A DNA stretch of 64,000 nucleotides from Eulemur rufifrons. Lineage: Eukaryota; Chordata; Mammalia; Primates; Lemuridae. Positions 21,721 through 36,900 of this stretch are shown here, in pieces; position 1 is the stretch's first letter, and each line of letters begins with the position of its first letter. The DNA is taken from positions 80,487,114-80,551,113 of the forward strand of contig NC_090984.1 in NCBI RefSeq assembly GCF_041146395.1. Reading direction: 5' to 3'. The position numbers were made by a program, and so were the translations under genes. The notes below the pieces were generated by a model. It saw nothing but the letters and a program-made list of their open reading frames with translations, searched no databases and was not told the origin of the DNA.

Positions 21721-22761
21721 CTATCTTGTTCTACTTGGAGGTGAGATCAGTCCTTCAAAAGGGAATTAGCCAAGAGAAGACAGACAAGTCATCTCAAATT
21801 TTAGCTTAGCAAAGAACTTTTCCTGGCCTCGTGTTAAATCAATTTCAATGATGGAAGCTTTGGGGTTAATCAGCTCCAGCCTCAATTATCTAGGAAAGGA
21901 CAGATCTTGTCCTGAGAGCACAATGTAAGGGAGTAGGAGGGTAGGTTTCAGGGGAGGATGAATAAGCTTATCGATGCATAGCAATTGTCCTTGCATATAT
22001 CTTGCAAATGAATTACGCTTTGCACCCTCCGCTTCCACTTTAGGGCAGTTTTGACCAACAGGCTTATTTTATAAGGTTTTTCAAAATTACTGCATTTCAA
22101 TTCATTTCTTTACTTCATTTCAATAGCAGTAGGGATTTACTGGCCAACTGTTATTGCTTGACCTCTTCATCTTTTTATTTCTTTTTTCTTTTTTTTTTTT
22201 TTTTTGGTATTTATTTGGAGAAATATTTCCCCTCATTTTGAATGGTTGTGGTGGAATTAATTATCAAGAGGCCAAGTATCTCCTGGCTAGCAGGTGGGCA
22301 TGTGACCTAAAGCTCAACCAATTACACTCTTCCTGAAATTTGGATATTTATTAAATGAAACAAGGAGAGAAATTGATTGAATATTACTTATTCCAATCAT
22401 GGAGTCCTGAAAAGACTCTTCATTGTTACTGCTTTCTATATTGCCTGAACTTCCCAACGTGTTTTCCAGATTTTCTTTCAATTCTGGTAGTTATTTCATC
22501 CATATACCTCCATAAAATTATCTAGGTTATAGGATACCAGGAATTGTTTTCCACTGGTGAAAATCAAATATCACTGACATTTTTTTAAAAGATTGTTTGA
22601 AACCTTAAAGAAAAAAGTAATTCTCAAATCTTGCTTTTAATAAGGTATCAAACAATTACTGTTTTTAAGAGAACCCTTCTTTCTAAATAAGTACATATAA
22701 ATTTTCACACGAAGACATAGCTGGTCATTGAGTGAAAAAATCTCAGATTTTCAGCTTGAAA
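21721..22761. other. Mostly unique sequence, no gene
   Basis: Contains a long T-run near 22189-22205. The following 'gtgggcatgtgacctaaagctcaaccaattac' (about 22294-22325) resembles wording seen in old mammalian interspersed repeats, but I cannot assign a family. The 60-codon ORF at 22154-22336 runs through the T-run and is not credible as a gene. Confidence 0.45.
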
Positions 22762-22980
22762 AGCAGTATGGCACGGTAATTGCAGGTGTAGGCTTTGCAA
22801 ATGTAGTGTTGGAGTTAAAAGCTCAGCTCCATAATTTAGCAAAAATATGACCTTGGATAATGTTCTTAGCCACTAAGTTCCTCCATTTCTTCACCTATAA
22901 AATGTGGAGAAGGCAATTCATGTGATATGCTTAGAACAGTACCTAGCACACAAGAACTCAATAAATAAATATTAGCTTCA
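22762..22980 (+). mobile_element. MIR SINE, sense, nearly complete
   Basis: Reads in MIR order: 'agcagtatggcacggtaattgc', 'aaaatatgaccttggataat', 'cactaagttcctccatttcttcacctataaaatg', then 'gatatgcttagaacagtacctagcaca' and 'ctcaataaataaatattagc'. The length of about 220 bases is close to a complete MIR. Confidence 0.85.
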
Positions 22981-23373
22981 TGTTCAAGCTATGCTGCTAT
23001 TTTATTTCAAACTCAATTTACAGCTTCCTGTGAGCCGAGGCCTTGTTTTATTCATCTTATATTGCTATTTCTTAACCTCAGACATATACCTTTTGTTAGT
23101 GGTTGTGTATGAGAAAACATCTGGAATTGTTTTCATATGTGTGTTGTAGTTACTGTATTGATATTCACACAGAAACCTGATATCAATTATATAATAACTT
23201 TGAGAACTTGGAGTCCAAACTTGCTATTCTCCTGAGCTCTGCAAGGTACCATAAATTTAAATGTTTATAAAGTTATGTAAGGATGTTTCATTGTTTATGT
23301 AAACAATTTTTCATTATGTAATTTTTCCTAGTTAATTGTGTTAGAATACCTCTGTGGAATAATTAAGACTCCA
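22981..23373. other. Unique sequence, no gene seen
   Basis: About 390 bases of AT-rich sequence with no recognised feature. Confidence 0.5.
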
Positions 23374-23556
23374 TCACTGGTTCTTAACCTTGGCTGCATA
23401 TTAGAAACATCTGGAGAGCTTTCAAAAACACTGATTCCAGGTCACCACCCCAGATTAATGAAATCTGACACCTTGGGGATGGAACCTGGAATATCAGCAT
23501 TTTTCTCAAGTTTTCAGGTGATTCTAATGTGTATTCAGAACTGAATCACTGCTGTT
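23374..23556 (+). mobile_element. MER5A DNA transposon (hAT-Charlie, non-autonomous)
   Basis: Opens with cactggttcttaaccttgg, the MER5A terminal repeat wording, followed by 'cataytagaaacatctggagagc', 'ccaggtcaccaccccagatt', 'ggaacctggaatatcagcattt' and 'caggtgattctaatgtg'. It ends with a weak inverted match around 'gaatcactgctg'. The ~183-base length fits a complete MER5A. The 68-codon ORF at 23338-23544 reads through it and is incidental. Confidence 0.85.
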
Positions 23557-24054
23557 TAAACACTGTTAGACTATCCCAGTTAAAAACCAGTAGGTATGAA
23601 AAGTACAGAAGCCTTTTTTTTTATTTATTAAATATCTATAATTTTAGAAGAGAGGATTTCTGAATTTTGACTAAGTAGGCTGACTACATAACGGTTTGCT
23701 CGTAACATTAAAGAAAAGGCTAATGTAGCTCAAGAAAAAGGCTATACTATTACTCCCCTGTTTCTTTCATCATAGGTTCATGAGACATTTTATATATTTT
23801 TTTTAATTGAGATCACATAGAATTTGGGGGAAGGTACTTGAGAATTTACTGTATTTGGGGAGTTTATGATGTCTATGTGAACACGTCAGTCTCTTAAGAG
23901 GCCAGGATCTGGAAATTATCTGATTCCAATTTTTCACTATATAGTCTATAAAAGTACAGATTAAATTTTGTTATTCTAATGATTTCTGTCTCAATTTATA
24001 TTACCTCAAGACCAATGGGGGTTTGACTTTGGGTTGGGAACAGAGAGATAATTG
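23557..24054. other. Unique sequence, no gene seen
   Basis: About 500 bases with no recognised repeat or exon. Confidence 0.5.
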
Positions 24055-24083
24055 GTGTGCGCACGCGCGCGCACACACACACA
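24055..24083. repeat. 29-bp perfectly alternating purine-pyrimidine tract with CG core (Z-DNA candidate)
   Basis: Purine and pyrimidine alternate without a break from 24055 to 24083: GT steps, then gcgcacgcgcgcgc, then CA repeats. A CG/CA alternating tract of this length is the known best substrate for left-handed Z-DNA. The persistence of several CpGs in an otherwise CpG-poor region is unusual. Confidence 0.9.
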
Positions 24084-24295
24084 ATTTGTGTCTGTTGTGT
24101 ACTATTGTACACTAGTTTTCTTCTCTGATATATAGATTAAGTTTAAAGCCTTAACGACTTAACAACTTTTCAGATAGTTAAAGACAGACACTATCTCACC
24201 TCCAATTTTTCTCTCCTCTAGGATAAACATGAGCAATTCCATGCATGCCATAGTTTCTTGGACATTCAGTAGGCTCATGTCTACCTTGGTTAATC

Positions 24296-24535
24296 ATAGT
24301 AGCTGATATTAACTGATCATGCACTACATGTCATGCACTGTTGTGAGTCCTTATTATGTACTAAGTCATTTTGTCCTCACAACAACCCTGTTGAGAGAGT
24401 AGCTTATTTTTTAAAGATGAGGAAACTGAGGCACAGATATGTTAAGACATATTTAGAGACTTATTAAATGATGGATGTCATTAAAATTCTGGCAATTCTG
24501 CAGCTGCAGTCTCAGTCACTACACTATAATGGTTT
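24296..24535 (-). mobile_element. MIR SINE, antisense
   Basis: The antisense MIR core is clear: 'aagtcattttgtcctcacaacaaccctgttgagag', 'aaagatgaggaaactgaggcac', 'gttaagac', then a weaker 'cagctgcagtctcagtcactacactataatgg' end. Confidence 0.85.
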
Positions 24536-26659
24536 ATAGTCTATGTAGCAATATATAATTAAATCTATAAAAATGCAACCAAGCTATCAATCCATTGGAG
24601 GGTGTAGGTAGGGGAGAGGAAAATTTTCTTTAATTAATTTTAAAGAAACATTTCAGTTTCCGGTCTGCTATATAAAGCAAGAATTTGTATGGTTCTTTTT
24701 TCACTCTAAATAATTCATGAAACCCTTTGCCACTCTTATATGCCTTGACTATAACACCTGGAGCTATGAATTACACAGAAAATCTACAAAACCTTATTTG
24801 GTATATGATAAGGTATCATATAATATTCAATCCCATAGCAAATGGTTAAAAACTCCTTACATAACAGATTTCACTTTGATCTGGCTTGTGTGTGTGATCT
24901 TTAAAAGGCAATGCTTCGAGAAGTGACATCTAATGTAAGAGTCCCCAGTGTTCATCATTCCTGCAGGTTAATCTTTTCTTTAATGCCTTAGGTACTCACA
25001 AGCAATGAGGCGGGATAAATATATCAATCCAGCACATTCCGAAGTAACAGGCAGAGGAAGTCTGAACTCAGTGGTATGATGTGTCAGGAGAGAAGCTAAG
25101 CCTACCAGAATGTGCACCACTGAATTTGGGCAGTTGGCCAATGCTTAACACTGCCAGAGAAGTGCAATTTTATTTTAATCATCTATTTTTATGTCAAGGC
25201 CAAGAGCAGCATTTATACCAGCTCCAACTTCCCCATCAGTTATAGCAATATGCACTCCAGAGTTCTCAAGGTAGGGAGGCTGGATTTGCATATTGGTAGA
25301 GCAGAAAAATATATTCATTCCTTTCATCTTTGGAAGGTGGGACAGAGAGATAATCATGGACCAAGGACTAGATGTTTCCAAGTTTTTCAGTTCTAAAACA
25401 TACCAGGCTAGGCAGATAACATTTGAATTGTGAGGTCAAAATACAGCCAAAAGACCATAGTATTTTAGAATCAGCTGTTTAGAGGAGCAGACAAATTATA
25501 GTGGTGCATTTTTTTAATAAAGATGAACTCCTTTGGGTCCAGTATAAACTCTGAAGATTGGAACACATAGATTTGTGACACACTAAGATGAAATAATTAA
25601 CGAAGCCAGCATCATAAGTAAAATTAGAGACTAAAACTACCAAATGTACTATTTTGACAGGACTAATCTATCAAGTCTCTCTATAATCTAATGAGTTTTC
25701 ATTATGACTTTTCTAGATTAGAACAGTTATTTGTATTTGTGCATATGCAGCCATAGGTAGGGGCGACAAAAAATAATTCAAAACTCAACTCCATCCAGCT
25801 TATAAAATCTTCAAGGGAATAAGGGTCAAATAACATATATTGACATTTTCTCTTAATTCCATCATATCTTTTGCATAATTCTTGTTTCCACATTCTGAAT
25901 TCTATAACATGTCATATGTATAGTTTAGATTTTTCATCCAAGCTTAGCTTGTCCTTTCTGCTCCTCATTCTCTGGTTCTTGATAGAACTTTCTTCTTCAT
26001 AAATCATAGCTATGCAATGCCACTCTTTCCTTTGATCTCATTTGAAATTAATACATTTTATTATAGTTTAGGGGTCTACATATTCTTTGTAAACTTTAAT
26101 AATGTTTCTCCCCCTCAGATTGCTTAAAAGTATTTTTTCTTACATTTGTAATATCCAATTTGCATGATAGCTAATGTATTTATATTTTTGTTTTAAAAAT
26201 TATCTCGACCTGTGTCTATTAAAAATTATGGAGTTCTGGACCTGATGTGAGCCATGATGTCAGCAGTCTAGTTCTCTGGATCTTCTCCATCGTACTCTAG
26301 ACAAGTGGTCATCCAGGTTTGCCTGGACACCTTCAAGATAGGGGGCTTAGCACATCAACAAAGTAGTTTAAGTTATATTGGTTAATATCATTCATTATAT
26401 TGTATCTTTAAATCATTTTTAAATAAGTTTTATCTCTAAATAATTTTTGTCAATTGGTCCTAATTCTCTTCTATGATACATACATCAAGTTTAAAACCTT
26501 GTCCACCTTACAACTTTCAGAATTTTGAAAACTATCCATTCCCTATCTTTTTCCATTCTCTAGGCAATTTCTGTATGTGATATGGTTTCATGACTATTTG
26601 ACATATTTGAAACTACATTAGTTACTCTCTTCTGAATATGCTTCAGTTTTCTCAATTTG
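24536..26659. other. Unique, gene-free sequence
   Basis: 2.1 kb without recognisable repeats. A 68-codon minus-strand ORF at 25175-25381 has a protein-like end (GEVGAGINAALGLDIKIDD), but no family, splice site or upstream promoter could be identified. It is most likely chance. Confidence 0.45.
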
Positions 26660-27055
26660 TTATAGACATGGAAATGTGCCACTCACATCCCTCTTCGATT
26701 TGCTGCCCATGTGAGGCCAGTGAGGTCCGAGGACAGCCTCCAGCTGTTAGTTCCTTCAGGGTCAGCCTCCGCTGCAGAGTACACAGCCCAACTCAGGTTA
26801 TGCACTTCCCGGGGCAGCCCACATCTTTAGACTGAGGCAGGCAGAGGTATAAATGCCCAGTCATTTCTGTCTAAAGGGGGTTGACTGATGGACTATACCA
26901 GCTCCATAGCTCCCCAGTGAGTTAGCAAAGGCTTTATTTCACTTTTTCTTCTGCCTGATACTACTTCTCTCTCTTTTCACATATGTTCATTCTTAATAAA
27001 CATCTTGTACTTTAAACTTGGTTTTGTCTGTTTACAGAGAACCTAATCTAAGACA
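26660..27055 (+). mobile_element. GC-richer, LTR-like segment, family not identified
   Basis: Within AT-rich flanks, 26660-26900 is clearly richer in G and C. It is followed by a TATA-like ggtataaatg at about 26847, a polyadenylation signal aataaa at about 26995 and an ending 'gagaacctaatctaagacag' near 27055, which resembles the 3' end of some mammalian solo LTRs. I see no matching 5' TG end or flanking duplication, so the call is tentative. Confidence 0.3.
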
Positions 27056-27384
27056 GTATTTCTTTCTAAGACGCTACCTCTTTGCCCAGATTAGTTCAGA
27101 ATGTTTTGAACCAAGTCCAGACTTCCTATTTATTTATATTAAAGATTATTTAAAAATTATTGAACCCAAAATATTGGATCCCAGTTTGCAAGGACGTTTT
27201 TGGATATAATTTTACCATCCCATGTGTTTGCTACTTCCAGGTTTTTTCATCTTAATGATTACCACCAACTACTTCCCAAAATTTTTGATAAAACATTCAC
27301 TAAGTAATTTTTGAATATAGAGTCCTATTTACAAATCAATTCTTATCCAGTGAAGAATCCATTTTATTCTGTTTTCATATTGCT

Positions 27385-28170
27385 AGAGTAACTTTAGTTA
27401 TCCCTCTTACATAATTCTTAATCACAGTATAAAATGTATACAAAAGGATTCACAAAGTCTATGGTTAATACACTGGTACTCTCATGCATTCACCATCCAG
27501 ATCATAAAATAGACTATTGCCATCACCTCAAAGCTCTACAAGCCACTAACTCTACCCCTTTCTCCAAAGGTAACTTGCTTTCCTAACTTTAATGTCAAAG
27601 ATTGATTTTTACTTTTTTAAAAAAAATTACTTTTATATAAAATGAATCTGATAGTAGATATTCCTTTGTGTCTGGCTTCATTCACTACATGTTTGTGAGA
27701 TTAGTAAGTATTATGTATAGCAATACTACATTGATACTACATTGATTTTTATTCAGTCTCATTTTGTGAATATAGCTCAATTTGTTCATCTATTGGGACT
27801 CTTTTTTAGTTTTTGATTGAAAATACTGCCTTGAGTATTTTTATATTTTTGATATACTTAGTATAGATTTCTGTCAGATGTAAAAATATACAATTGATAG
27901 ATCATGGATATGTCCATGTGAGTCTTTGATAGTGCCAGTTTTCCAGTTGTATGAATTTGCACTTCTACTTCCAGTGTATGAGAGATTCAGTGTCCAGCTG
28001 ACACTTGTTACTGCCAGTGTTTTTCATGTTAACCATTCTGGTGTTGAGTAGGTAGTTGCATAGCATAGTTAACTTAATTTGCCTTTCATTAACAATTAAT
28101 GAAATAGAGCATTAGGGTATTAACCATTTGGATTTCCTCTTTGTAAAGTTCTTGTAAATCTCTTTTATCA
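27385..28170 (-). mobile_element. Ancient L1M 3' part, antisense (left piece)
   Basis: Antisense L1M 3' UTR and ORF2 end: 'tacactggtactctcatgcattcaccatcc', 'tcttgtaaatctcttttatcatttcc', with intermediate 'ccttcctgtgtctggcttcattcac'-like wording. It continues beyond the younger insertion at 28171-29355 into the piece at 29356. Confidence 0.75.
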
Positions 28171-29355
28171 TTTCCTTATTTATTTATTTATTTTATTTCA
28201 GCACATTATGGGGGTACAAATGTTTAGGTTACATATATTGCCTTTGCCCCACCTGAGTCAGAGCTTCAAGCATGTCCATCCCCCAGATGGTGAACACCGT
28301 ACCCATTAGGTGTGAATATACCCATTCCCTCACCCCCCCACCTGTCTAACACCCGATGAATGTTACTACTATATGTGCACGTAAGAGTTGATCAGTTAAT
28401 ACCAATTTGATGGGGAGCACATGTGGTGCTTATTTTTCCATTCATGTGATAACTTCACTTAGTAGAATGGGCTCCAGTTCTATCCAGGATGATACAGGAG
28501 GTGCTAGATCACCATTGTTTTCTGTGGCTGAGTAGAACTCCATGGTATAAATATACCACATTTCATTAATCCACTCATGCATTGATGGGCACTTGTGTTG
28601 TTTCCACATCTTTGCAATTGTGAATTGTGCTACTATAAATATTGTGCAAATGTCTTTTTTATAGAATGTCTTTTTTTCCTTTGGGTAGATGCCCAGTAAT
28701 GGGATTTCTGGATCAAATGGTACATGTGGCTATCCAATGTTCCCAGCACAATTTGTTGAATAAGGATTCTTTTCTCTGGTGTATGTGTTTATCTGCTCTG
28801 TCAAAGATTAGATAGCTATATGAGGATGGTTTTCTATCTGGGTTCTCAATTCTGTTACATTGGTGTTTGTCTCTGTTCTTATGCCAGTACCATGTTGTTT
28901 TAGTTACTATAGCCTTGAAGTATAGCTTGCAGACTGATAAATTGATGCCTCCCAATTTGTTCTTCTTGCTTAATATTGCTTTTGCTATACGGGGTCTTCT
29001 CTGGTTCCATACGAAACATAGAATTATTTTTTCTAGATCTGTGAAAAATGATGATGGTATTTTAATAGAGATTGCATTGAATCTGTAAATCACTTTAGGT
29101 AGTATAGACATTTTAACAATGTTGATTCTGCCAACCCATGAGCATGGTATGGTTTTCCACCTGTTTATGTCTTCTGCTGTTTACTTCCTCAGTGTTTCAC
29201 AGTTCTTCCTGTGGAGGTCTTTCACCTCCTTAGTTAAATATATTCCTAGGTATTTTATTTTCTTTGTAGAAGACTGAAACAGGATCTGCACTTCTCATCT
29301 CTCACCTCTCATCTCTCTCTTATTCAACTCATGGTGAATAACCAATTTACCATTT
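28171..29355 (-). mobile_element. Lemur-type L1, antisense, rearranged (deletion plus inverted segment)
   Basis: 28179-28721 is antisense L1 3' UTR and the last part of ORF2, with an A-rich tail seen as ttta repeats on the left. At 28721/28722 the sequence jumps to an earlier part of ORF2: about 700 L1 bases are missing. 28722-29264 is antisense ORF2; its minus strand reads [20 protein letters not shown] and then FFTDLEKI, the segment after the RT domain. At 29265 the orientation flips: 29265-29350 is sense ORF2 (gtagaagactgaaacagg) that belongs immediately next to 28722, inside the missing part. The host L1M resumes at 29356. catttccttatt (28168 region) and catttctttttt (29351 region) may be a decayed target duplication, which would make the whole a single insertion. 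Confidence 0.8.
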
Positions 29356-32260
<2,905 letters not shown>

Positions 32261-32484
32261 CCTTTTAAAATCAGACTTTGAAAATTATGGACCATTATCG
32301 CTTAAAATATTTCTCCTACTCCATTTTTGTACATGTATGTAAAATCATTTGACTAAAATCAAGTAGTTTCTTACATGTGTTCTGTTATTTTTATTTATTT
32401 AATTATACTTCACTTAATGTGAGTCTTTTTTTCTGTTATGTTTAGTCTGCTGGTAATCCATCTACCGATGTTTTTCTTTACAAT
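32261..32484. other. AT-rich sequence, probably further L1M remains
   Basis: No clear motif; the wording continues to resemble antisense L1M, but no boundary could be set. Confidence 0.35.
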
Positions 32485-32575
32485 TAATTGATTTTTTTAG
32501 TATGGTTTTATGTTCACAGCAAAATTGAGAGGAAAGTACAGAGTTCCTATACAACCCTGCCCCCACACATGTATA
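32485..32575 (-). mobile_element. Old L1 3' UTR fragment, antisense
   Basis: 'atgttcacagcaaaattgagaggaaagtac' followed by 'ctgcccccacacatg' is a well-known block in L1M 3' UTRs. Confidence 0.7.
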
Positions 32576-32704
32576 ATAATGTTTTGTTTCTAACCCATCT
32601 TTTGACCTTATTTGAACTGTGTCTAATTCTGCAATTAGTAAAAAGAACATCAATTGAGTTTTTAATTTTTTGTTGTCATATAATTTTTAAATATATTAGT
32701 CACA

Positions 32705-32775
32705 ATTTGTATTGTTTTAAGCCACCAAATTTGTGGTAGTTTGTTATAGCACCAATAAGAAAGTAACACAGATAT
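32705..32775 (+). mobile_element. MaLR (MLT1-like) LTR, 3' end only
   Basis: 'tgttttaagccaccaaatttgtggtag' then 'tttgttatagcaccaataagaaagtaacacag' is the ending of MLT1-type LTRs. Nothing before it could be aligned with confidence. Confidence 0.6.
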
Positions 32776-33749
32776 AATTCATTTTCTTTCCTTTACTTTG
32801 CAATCCAGGATACTCTCTTTATTTTAAGATCATCTGATTAGCAACCTTAATTCACTCTGCAATCATAATTCTCCTTAGCCTTGTAACATAACATACTTGT
32901 TGATACTGGGGATTAAGATCATTTTTGATCTATTCACAGTACCTCTATATAGAAATTTATGTAACCGTTAATTCTTTGCACTAAATCTTAGAATGCATTA
33001 TGTGTTGTTAAGTATGATATGTTAATTCAGACATTACATAGAAATAACAATTTAATAGCTAAATTATGGGGACAGTTTGTTATTAAAGGAAAAATAAGGT
33101 TTTTTTAATTACTATGGCCTTAACATCATCTTAATTTGTCATTTGTCACTAGTCCAGTAAACATATTTTAATATACAGGATATTAAGTGTGTACTTTGGT
33201 TTTAGAATATACATTTCTCTGGGAAACTTTAATTTAGCTTATTTAATTTGCATAGCTTTTCAAAAATATATTACAAGGATCATAAAGCATATTTTTCTTT
33301 TGTGAGGCCAAAATAGTGGTGAAGTGGTGAGCCTCTCTCTGCAGCTTTAGGCTTTAACAGTAAGGTCTTTGGCTACGGCAAAACCAAAGGGGGTTTGAGC
33401 TCAAGAGCAGAATGATGATGAAGCCATGTTGGTTGCTGACAGATATGTTCCTGAGCATATATGACTCAGTTCTCAGAGCCTTCTAGGAACAACTGGGTAA
33501 CTGGGACCCAATTGCCACCGGCCTTCCCAGCTTATAAATTTCAAGAAAACAACTATTACTTGTTATTCACATATTTAACCAATGCTGTTACTAAGCCTTT
33601 ATGCTTACATAAGATAACTATCAGCAGTAACTATTTGGATTGTCACTCTAACATATAAGAATTGAAAATCATTTTGGTTAACAAGAATTCAGGCTGTAGT
33701 AGGATAGGCCACCCTGTAGGAGTTATAATAGCATATTTAGACCTAGTTT
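32776..33749. other. Unique, gene-free sequence
   Basis: About 970 bases. The part 33310-33480 is less AT-rich (cttggctacggc, ccaaagggggtttgagctc) but matches no gene that I recognise. Confidence 0.45.
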
Positions 33750-33965
33750 AGTATTCAGCTGCTCTGTGTCATTGGAGAAGTTACTTAACTTCTCTGCCCA
33801 CTTTACTTCCTCTGCAAAATGAAGGACCTTGAGGACATTATCCCTAAGATCTCTGCTAGTGCCCACAGTCTTAATTAAAAGTCATATGTTCCTGGCTAGA
33901 ATATGAACTTTTTTAGTACAGGGGCTCTGTTTCATACTTCCTTCATATTCACTGCAGAAGTAAGA
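33750..33965 (+). mobile_element. MIR fragment followed by L2-like 3' piece, sense
   Basis: 'gtgtcattggagaagttacttaacttctctgccc' with 'ctctgcaaaatgaagga' is MIR-like. The next 'ctggctagaatatgaac' and 'ggggctctgtttcatactt' resemble the L2 3' region. Both are weak. Confidence 0.5.
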
Positions 33966-36900
33966 AAAGCACTGGGAAAAATGGATATTTAATGCTCACT
34001 AAAGTGAAGTAAACTAATTTCAAGTATCTTTTATGCATCATTGCTCTTTAATATTTGAGTTATTTTAAGAAATATTTTAATATTAAAGATTATAAATTTT
34101 AAATGACTATGTGGTATGCTTCTCGGAGATCTAGAAATATTCATCAGTTTGATTGCTTACTATTAGCTAATAAGCTTAACAAAAACTTAAAATTATGACA
34201 TTCCCTAATTCCTGGCAATTAATAAAAACCATACACTCTACCTACCACAGTTCCTCATTGTCTTTTACCATAAGTACTATCAGAGCTGGGGAGCATTTGA
34301 GATGTGAAAACAATCTCAAGGGGCTGGGCCAGTGGGCTATTAGATGTAAATGCCAGAGATGTTTTATATATTGCTCCACCTGGAAGATCAGTGATTGCCG
34401 TAGCACTGATGAGGAAAGGTGAAAGAAGAAAAAGAATCACCAGGCTGTGGCAATAGAGTTGCAGGTGACCAAGCCATATTTAAAATTTAGGTTAGCATAA
34501 ACACCAAGGTGTTGAGGTGCCCAAGGACACGGATCTGAATGAGCCTTTTAGAAAATGAGCTGATTCTTCTATGAATGTTTTCTAGCTGATACATCCTGCA
34601 GTGCCTGTTCCACCTGAAAGCAGCAACTCTAGAGGCTGCTGCCAAATTTAATTAAGTTAATAGAAAAAGTAAGAAAAAATAGAAAACATTCCATTTACAT
34701 ACTATAAATACTTTGAGGAAACAGGAATCTAAAAATGCATAAAACTATGTCAGAAGAGGAAAGAAATCTGTGCTGATTTTTTCTTGGTACAAAAAGGATG
34801 GCGACTGACTAAAATAATCCATATCTCCCCTTGCAATAAACCCAGAAACAGAGTCTGGATAAAAAGGGAAACTAACTACAGGGAGATTTTTTTTGCTTGC
34901 TTAAGTAACATTAAGAGAAAAGAAAAAAAGGTTAAATACACACATTCCATCAGAAGGTGCCATGGAACAATTTTAAAAGAATTAATAGCCCTGCATTGTA
35001 GCTAAAATCAAGGAAGGCGTCCTCATATTGCCATTTCTGGTTGTTGAAAAGCTGATAATAGGAGAAAATCTTCAAATGAAATGAGAATTGCCTCTGAAAT
35101 ATTTCAAAGGGAAACAAACCATTGAAACAACACCCACGTGCATCATGCAAATTTTTGAAAGGTCAAGGATTTTCAAGAAGGAAAATTAGACAGTGAAAAG
35201 CCCTGTGTTTTGAAAATTACCCCTCTCGCTTCATTGCTAACAAATCCACAGAATGCTGCATATATTTCCACTGTATTTAATGAACTTAGATAAGGAACAA
35301 AGGAAAGTGACAACTTAAAATTAATTCCCTGACAGCAATGAAAAATAAAATTTTTAAGTCAGGTGGGTTTTTTCATACTTACTAATTAAGCTGTCACATT
35401 ATTTTCTAGTTACATTTTACACCTGGATTTACTTGGGCTGCCCACTCTGCTATCAAATCAAGTACACGCTCATCCAGTAAGAATAGAGTTAATAAACCAT
35501 GTTAGATGAAGCAAATATTAAAAGAAGAAATGGAAAGTTAGATCAAAGTTGGCAGTTACCACTGTACTTTATTTTCCTTATGCCCTTCTAAATTTATTTA
35601 CATATTTATATAGTCAACAGTATAAAAAGTATTAATATTTTATGACAATATTTTTTACATAGGAAGTTAAAAGTAGGGTTTATTTTACCTTTACAATAAT
35701 ATTACTATGCTGTCATTTTCTTTTAGAAAAGCACACGTTTATAATTTTCAGAATTTATTTAAAATATAGGCAACTTAAATATGCAATTGAATATTCTCAT
35801 AATTGAAGCAGTTTGAAATAAATATTTAATAATTGAGAATTTAATAAAGTTGATTTTAAAATTATATTTTCTGATGCTAGAGATAAAAATAATTCTAAAA
35901 TCTATAACCATGGATATATTAATAGAAAGTAAAATGTTAGTAAATATAGACCTAAAATATTGGGAATCATTTTCAGTGATTTCATGATGCCATATCTTGT
36001 AAACTAGATTGAGAGTCTTTTCTCTTAATATATACTTAAATATTTGTTAAATGAATGAATTAATGTATTATTGAATGGATAGGTATATTTTTGAAACACA
36101 CACACACCCAGAGTCATTCATTTATTGCCTAAGACAGTTATGCTTAGTGGAGTTAAATAATAAACTATGAAGCTTTACTAATCTTTTATAATCACTTACA
36201 GAAATGTTTGCAGATATGAAATTATTTTTTTCAGTATTTGACACTCCTACATTCCTAAATATAGGTGATAGATTAAAAAATGTCAATTTTAGTAGAAAAA
36301 TATTACCATAATAATGTGCTAATATGGAAGTAGTAAACATTCAACTTACAAATAGGCTATACTAAAGGACATTTCAGGAAAAAAAGTTAAAAATCAGTTG
36401 AAAATAACCTAATATTTTTCTGCCCCTTTTCCATCACCTCTCTACCTTTCTGCTCTTCTTGCTTTCTATATTTTATTTTCAAGAATAAAACCTGCCACAT
36501 ATCCAGAACAGGTAGCTGCTAAACAAATTGTCACAGGCTAACATTTGGGGTTAATTGACATGTGAACACTATGGAATTATTGGCCCTGTGAGGAACTTTA
36601 ATAAGGAAATTGACTCTGAACTCTGCACTAATTCATTTGTCTCATCACAGTCTTATAAGGGAGGACTAGACTCTCCATTAGACTGTCAGTTAAAATTACT
36701 AGAAACATTTTTTATGATATTTATGTCATCTTCAATTCTTCTTAGGCTCAACCAACTTTAAAGTAGGACAAAATCAAAAGAGTGAGAAAGCAAGAGCCCT
36801 GGTAGAACCCAAGGAGGAAAAATACATGAAAAATCTGGGGCAGCTAAAGACGTTTGCAATTAGTATTTACTACGAATTTTATTTAAGTAAACAATTTTTT

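Noticed and set aside
25175..25381. 68-codon minus-strand ORF with protein-like C-terminus (GINAALGLDIKIDD)
   Set aside because: No family recognised, no flanking splice signals or related exons, and its length is within chance for this window.
33310..33480. Possible processed pseudogene (less AT-rich patch)
   Set aside because: No open frame or recognisable protein wording, and no poly-A or target duplication.
34195..34440. Overlapping ORFs on both strands in the repeat-free block
   Set aside because: Opposite-strand overlap and absence of motifs or splice-like structure; no basis for an exon call.
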